From positions 1 to 60,829 of the forward strand of contig JACQWX010000032.1 of the NCBI GenBank assembly GCA_016209035.1: DNA of 60,829 bases, written 5' to 3'. The translations under genes and the position numbers were made by a program. How positions within the stretch are numbered: the first letter of the stretch is position 1; each line of letters starts with the position of its first letter. The notes under the pieces were generated by a model that ran no database searches, was not told where the DNA came from, and worked only from the letters and a program-made list of their open reading frames with translations. Of the stretch, positions 57,253-60,829 are shown one piece after another. Origin of the DNA: Elusimicrobiota bacterium. GTDB lineage: Bacteria > Elusimicrobiota > Elusimicrobia > UBA1565 > UBA9628.

Positions 57253-58398
57253 CTAGGTCCGCTCACCAGCGGGGACGGTGAACGAGAAGGTCGCCCCCTT
57301 GCCCGGTCCCGGGCTCTCCACCGTGATCACGCCCCCGTGGCTCTCCACGATCTCCTTCGAGATGGACAGACCCAGGCCCAGCCGGCCGCGGCTCACCTGT
57401 CCCGATCCCTGGCAGAAGCTCTGGAAGATCTTCTGATGGTCCTCGGGCGCGATCCCCTCCCCCGTGTCGCGGACCGAGAAGACGGCGTACTTGCCGTTTA
57501 GCCCGACGCAGAGCGCCACGGAGCCGCCCCTCATGGTGTGGCGGATGGCGTTCTCCAGCAGGTTGTTGATGACCTGGCTGATCCTGCGGCGGTCCGCGTA
57601 GAGCATGGGGATGGCCCCCCCGACTTCGGTCCTCAAGGAGATGCCGCGCGCCGCGGCCCTGCCCTGGGGGCCGATGACGATCTCCTCGACCAAGGCGGCC
57701 GGCGAGAACCAGTCCTTCTCGAGCCGGAACTTCCCCTGCTCGATGGAGGCCCAATCCACGAGGTCCTCCACCAGGCGCCGGATCTGGTTGATGCCGGAGG
57801 AGATGTAGCCCATGCGCTTCTTCTGCTCGTCGTTGGGCGCCAGGGTCGAGGACAGCATCTCGAAGCTCACCTGGAGCGTCATCAGCGAGTTCGAGAGGTC
57901 GTGCGAGGCCATGGACATGAACTTCGACTTCATGTCGTTGAGCGAGGAGAGCTCCGCGTTCTTCTGCCGGAGCTCCGAGAAGAGCCGCTTGTTCTCGCGC
58001 TGAAGCCTGAGCTTGTCCGTGGCCTGGGCGATGCGGCGCTTCAGGTAGGAGAAGTCCACGGGCTTCTGGATGAAGTCGTAGACGGATTCCTGGATGGACT
58101 GGACCGCGATGTCGAGGGAGGCGTGGCCGGTCAGCATCAGTATCTGGCTCTCGGTGTCCCTCGCGCGGATAGCCTTGATCGCCTCGATCCCCGTCATGGA
58201 CTCGGCTCCCGCGGCGTCCGTCAGCTTGTAATCCATCAGGATCACGTCGAAGGACTCCCGGCTCACCGCCGAAACGGCCTCAGGCCCCGTCGCCGCCTCG
58301 GTCACCCCGTACCCGTCGTCCTCCAGGTTGTCGCGGATGGTGTCCCGCATGTTCTTGTCGTCGTCGCAGACCAGGACCTTCGTTTTCGTCTCAGCCAT
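57253..58398 (-). CDS. Receiver-histidine kinase hybrid (REC-HisKA-HATPase)
   Basis: 381 residues from ATG 58398 with GAGG upstream. The receiver comes first: VLVCDDDKNMRDTI, phospho-acceptor Asp in VILMDYKLTD, Lys in IQKPVD. A coiled-coil (LRLQRENKRLFSELRQKN) leads to HisKA with the His in SMASHDLSNSLM. The ATPase has NLLENAIRHT, DTGEGIAPED and GLGLSISKEIV. It has no TM segment, so it is a soluble relay kinase probably driven by the upstream membrane kinase. Confidence 0.93.
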   Translation of the reverse strand: MAETKTKVLVCDDDKNMRDTIRDNLEDDGYGVTEAATGPEAVSAVSRESFDVILMDYKLTDAAGAESMTGIEAIKAIRARDTESQILMLTGHASLDIAVQSIQESVYDFIQKPVDFSYLKRRIAQATDKLRLQRENKRLFSELRQKNAELSSLNDMKSKFMSMASHDLSNSLMTLQVSFEMLSSTLAPNDEQKKRMGYISSGINQIRRLVEDLVDWASIEQGKFRLEKDWFSPAALVEEIVIGPQGRAAARGISLRTEVGGAIPMLYADRRRISQVINNLLENAIRHTMRGGSVALCVGLNGKYAVFSVRDTGEGIAPEDHQKIFQSFCQGSGQVSRGRLGLGLSISKEIVESHGGVITVESPGPGKGATFSFTVPAGERT

Positions 58399-58514
58399 GG
58401 GTTTCGCCTCGGACACATTATGGAAAAACTTGGCGGCAGGATGCAATCCAGACGTCAGCGCCAGGCGCCTGCGCGGGCCCCGCAAGCGCGCAGGCACCGC
58501 GCGAGAGGAGAACG

Positions 58515-60446
58515 TCAGCGCGCGGTCGCGGCCCCGGGCGAGGGCGGGGGCGCCTGGCCGGGGCCAGGCTCGGTATGGATCGGGAGGTAGAGCCGGAAGA
58601 CCGTACCCTTGCCCAGCGCGCTGTCCACCTTGACATCGCCCTTGTGCCGGTCCATGACCTTCTTGACCACGGAAAGCCCGAGGCCGGTCCCGCGGGCCTT
58701 GGTGGAGTAGAACGGCACGAAGATCTTGTCCAGGACGTCCTGGGGGATGCCGGGACCGGAGTCCGCGATCTCGATGACCGCCCACTCGCCCTGCGCGTAG
58801 CTCTGGATCCCCAGCGATCCCGACGTCGGCATGACCTCGACGGCGTTGTTGATGATGTTGCGTAGGGCCTGGACCATCTCCTGGACGTCGATGTTGACCG
58901 TCGCGTCCACCTCGACCCTCTTGATGAGGTTGACATGGGGGGGGATGCGGTTGGTCGCCACCAGCCCGTCGACGACCTCCTCGATGAAGGCCTTCAGGTC
59001 CTTCTTCTCGGGCACGAGGTCCCTCGTGCGCGAGTAGGTCAGGATCTCGTTGATGATGGAGCTCGCCTGCTGGATCTCAGACTCGATGATCTTGATGTGC
59101 TTGGCGATCTTCGGATCGATCGCGGTCCCGAGCTTGGTCTTGATGAAGTAGCTCGAGTTCTGGATGACCGCCAGCGGGTTGCGTATCTCGTGGCCCACCA
59201 CGTTGGCCATCTGCCCGATGGCGGCCAGCCGCTCCTTGTGGATGAGGAGATCCTGGGCGGCTCTTAGCTCCCGGGTCCTGGCCTCGACGCGCCGCTCCAG
59301 AAAATGGGTGAACTCCTCGAGCTTCTCCTTCGCCCCCACCAGCTCCTCGGTCTTCTCCTTGAGGGCCTCTCGCATGGCGTCGAACCGCTCGGCGAGCTGG
59401 CCGACCTCGTTGCTGACGTCGAGGGGCAGGAGATCTCTCGCCTCGTCGAACTGGCCCTTGGCGATGCGGTCCGCGGCGTCGCGCAGGTCCCGGATCGGCT
59501 GGGTGATGTTCCCGGCCACGAGCCACGCCAGCGGGATGACGCAGATGGCCACCACGAGGACGATGGACGCGGTGCGCTTGAGCATGGCGGCCGAGGTCCG
59601 CTCGGCGTAGTCCATGGGCTGCTGGATGAACACCGCCCAGTCGAGCATCTTGTTCGGGACGTAGGCGAAAGCGCCGAAGAGGCGGTTGCCGTCCGAGAGG
59701 AGGAGCGGCCCCCCGCCCTTCTCCTCGGTCTGGGTGGTGATGATCTTGACGAGCTCCTCGTTCATCTTCGCCTCGGGCCGGAAGGCCTCCTTGGGATTGG
59801 AGTGGGCGATCAGGAACCCGTCGGACGCGAGGACGGCGGCGGAGGAGCGGCCGCTGGACGGGAACTCCATCCCCAGCATCTGCGTGAGGCCGTTGAGGCT
59901 CACCTTTCCCATAAGCACGCCCACCGGCTCCGAAGCCTTGGGGTCCGTGATGGGGACCGCGATCGTCATGGTGGGGTAGAGCCCCTGAAAGCGCTCGAGG
60001 CTGCCCATGAAGAGGCCGCGCTTCAAGGCCGTGTTGAAGAAGTCCTCCCCCTCGAAGCGGCGCATCTCCGGGTTGGGCTTGAGGAACCGGCCGGTCTGCA
60101 TGAGCTCCAGGCCAGCCGGCGAGACGACGGAAAGCTCAAGGATCGCCAGGTGCACCTGCATGATCCGGTTGAGGAACTGCTGCTGCTTGACGGAGTTCAT
60201 GCCGGCGAACTCCTCGATCCCGGCCGTCTCGATGAGGACGTTCTTGAAGGTCGCGACGTACTTCCCGACGGTGTCCGCGAACCCGGCGGCGAGCGCCTGC
60301 TGGGTCGAGAGGATCTCGTTGCTCAGGGACTCATGCGCGATGCCGATCAGGAACCACGCCACCGCGCCCAGCGGCAGCAGCGACAGGATCAGGAACCAGA
60401 GGAGCAGACGGACGGAGAGCCTGCCTCTCCTTTTGGGCGATGCCAT
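58515..60446 (-). CDS. Membrane sensor histidine kinase (dCache-like sensor, HAMP, HisKA, HATPase)
   Basis: 643 residues from ATG 60446 (in-frame ATG 60491 is upstream, within a repeat-like sequence). TM1 is LLLWFLILSLLPLGAVAWFLIG; a sensor of about 250 residues follows (MTIAVPITDPKASEPVGVLMG), then TM2 (IVLVVAICVIPLAWLVAG), HAMP, a coiled coil, and HisKA with QMANVVGHEIRNPLAVIQ. The ATPase has NIINNAVEVMP, DSGPGIPQD and GTGLGLSVVKKVMD. It is the probable input of the phosphorelay with the downstream REC-HK and NarL-type genes. Confidence 0.93.
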   Translation of the reverse strand: MASPKRRGRLSVRLLLWFLILSLLPLGAVAWFLIGIAHESLSNEILSTQQALAAGFADTVGKYVATFKNVLIETAGIEEFAGMNSVKQQQFLNRIMQVHLAILELSVVSPAGLELMQTGRFLKPNPEMRRFEGEDFFNTALKRGLFMGSLERFQGLYPTMTIAVPITDPKASEPVGVLMGKVSLNGLTQMLGMEFPSSGRSSAAVLASDGFLIAHSNPKEAFRPEAKMNEELVKIITTQTEEKGGGPLLLSDGNRLFGAFAYVPNKMLDWAVFIQQPMDYAERTSAAMLKRTASIVLVVAICVIPLAWLVAGNITQPIRDLRDAADRIAKGQFDEARDLLPLDVSNEVGQLAERFDAMREALKEKTEELVGAKEKLEEFTHFLERRVEARTRELRAAQDLLIHKERLAAIGQMANVVGHEIRNPLAVIQNSSYFIKTKLGTAIDPKIAKHIKIIESEIQQASSIINEILTYSRTRDLVPEKKDLKAFIEEVVDGLVATNRIPPHVNLIKRVEVDATVNIDVQEMVQALRNIINNAVEVMPTSGSLGIQSYAQGEWAVIEIADSGPGIPQDVLDKIFVPFYSTKARGTGLGLSVVKKVMDRHKGDVKVDSALGKGTVFRLYLPIHTEPGPGQAPPPSPGAATAR

Positions 60447-60829
60447 ACTTGATATCTGGGGCCAGGTCTTGAAATTTCGACCCGACCCCATCCATTTTAG
60501 GCGGAAAATGTTGAGAAAATATTACCGGGAAGGCGCCGGGCTTGCGCCGAGGTCAGACGCGGCTGGTGGGCGCAGCGCCCACTAGTGCTGCGACCGCCAC
60601 TTGCTTGCGCCTTGGGAGGCCCGGATTTGAGCCGGATGCAAGGCGCGAGGAGGGAGGATACCAGGCGTATCCGACCGACGAGCAACGCAGCAGCCGGCCA
60701 AAGACGGGCCGTAAGGTTTCGGTGAACCCGTATCGGGTCGCGGGTTTTGGATGCTGTGAATCGGAGGCGTAAAGAGGCGCGTGCTTGAAGCCGGGCTCTA
60801 CGTTGCGGTGGAGCGGGAGGCGGGCATGC
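60447..60829. other. Right-edge non-coding region with repeat-like sequences
   Basis: Next to the kinase start lies a GGGTCGGGTCGAAATTTC-type sequence (60464-60491) like those found near RAYT genes. AGGCGCCGGGCTTG (60531-60544) is one arm of the repeat family at 10127 and 57188. GTGGGCGC-A-GCGCCCAC (about 60566-60582) is a palindrome that abuts the 130-bp repeat. After 60710 I see nothing I can name. Confidence 0.5.
60581..60710. repeat. 130-bp exact repeat, copy 2
   Basis: Identical to 20970-21099, with the same orientation. Both copies lie upstream of a minus-strand gene start (here the sensor kinase at 60446). Confidence 0.92.

Noticed and set aside
60464..60491. Upstream ATG 60491 as the true start of the sensor kinase
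   Set aside because: The extra 15 residues come from a repeat-like GGGTCGGGTCGAAATTTC sequence; the ATG at 60446 directly precedes the basic head and TM1.
20970..60710. CRISPR array
   Set aside because: Repeats are 130 bp, two copies, 39 kb apart; no short regularly spaced repeats and no cas genes in the window.
1..60829. tRNA or rRNA genes
   Set aside because: I found no segment with recognisable tRNA or rRNA conserved sequence; a covariance search would be needed to exclude a divergent one.

Overview
The window is GC-rich bacterial chromosome with tightly packed genes, many ATGA-type overlaps, two-layer cell-envelope functions (LysM/FecR protein, O-antigen ligase, lipid A-type acyltransferase, Tad-like pseudopilins) and very large exported proteins without obvious homologues. 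That style suggests an uncultured Gram-negative lineage such as Elusimicrobiota or a relative. This is an inference from gene style only, because no rRNA or other marker gene is present.

Layout. 0.3-9 kb: a CBM48 protein and a secreted GH57-like pseudoenzyme (+), a sensor kinase/LysM-FecR operon (-), a secreted Gly/Pro-rich protein, a DUF1232/J-domain protein and a C39-like lipoprotein. 9-10.4 kb: an isolated RAYT (REP-associated tyrosine transposase homologue) that has lost its catalytic residues, has a DnaA domain IV-like C-terminus and is flanked by DnaA-box palindromes. 10.4-24 kb (-): an operon with a 2493-residue exported SecA/SF2-helicase-like protein, an O-antigen ligase, a macrodomain protein and a small secreted protein, preceded by a 913-residue secreted protein. 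24-32.5 kb: an AbiEii-type toxin-antitoxin operon, two DUF4143 ATPases plus decayed copies, and two large membrane-anchored secreted-type proteins. 32.6-45.4 kb: a biosynthetic cluster with a ketosynthase/chain-length-factor-like fusion, an adenylation-carrier fusion, an acyl-CoA dehydrogenase homologue, a free carrier protein, two methyltransferase/radical-SAM(B12) pairs, a geranylgeranyl-reductase-type flavoprotein, a lipid A-type acyltransferase and an SRPBCC protein, interrupted by a remnant DUF104/PIN toxin-antitoxin module. 45.4-54.6 kb (-): TadG-like, TadE-like and FtsH-like genes, then four membrane proteins that share a layout (proline/lysine head, one TM, glycine-rich linker and, in three, a helical membrane tail). 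54.7-60.4 kb (-): a RelE/AbrB pair, a DUF2332 protein and a three-gene phosphorelay set (NarL-type regulator, receiver-kinase hybrid, membrane kinase).

Two themes run through the window. First, many promoters place the -10 box 4-9 nt from the start codon, so leaderless translation looks common. Second, palindromic elements are abundant, some of them in frame inside genes, including a 56-bp pair with a compensatory stem change. A 130-bp exact repeat occurs at 21.0 kb and 60.6 kb.
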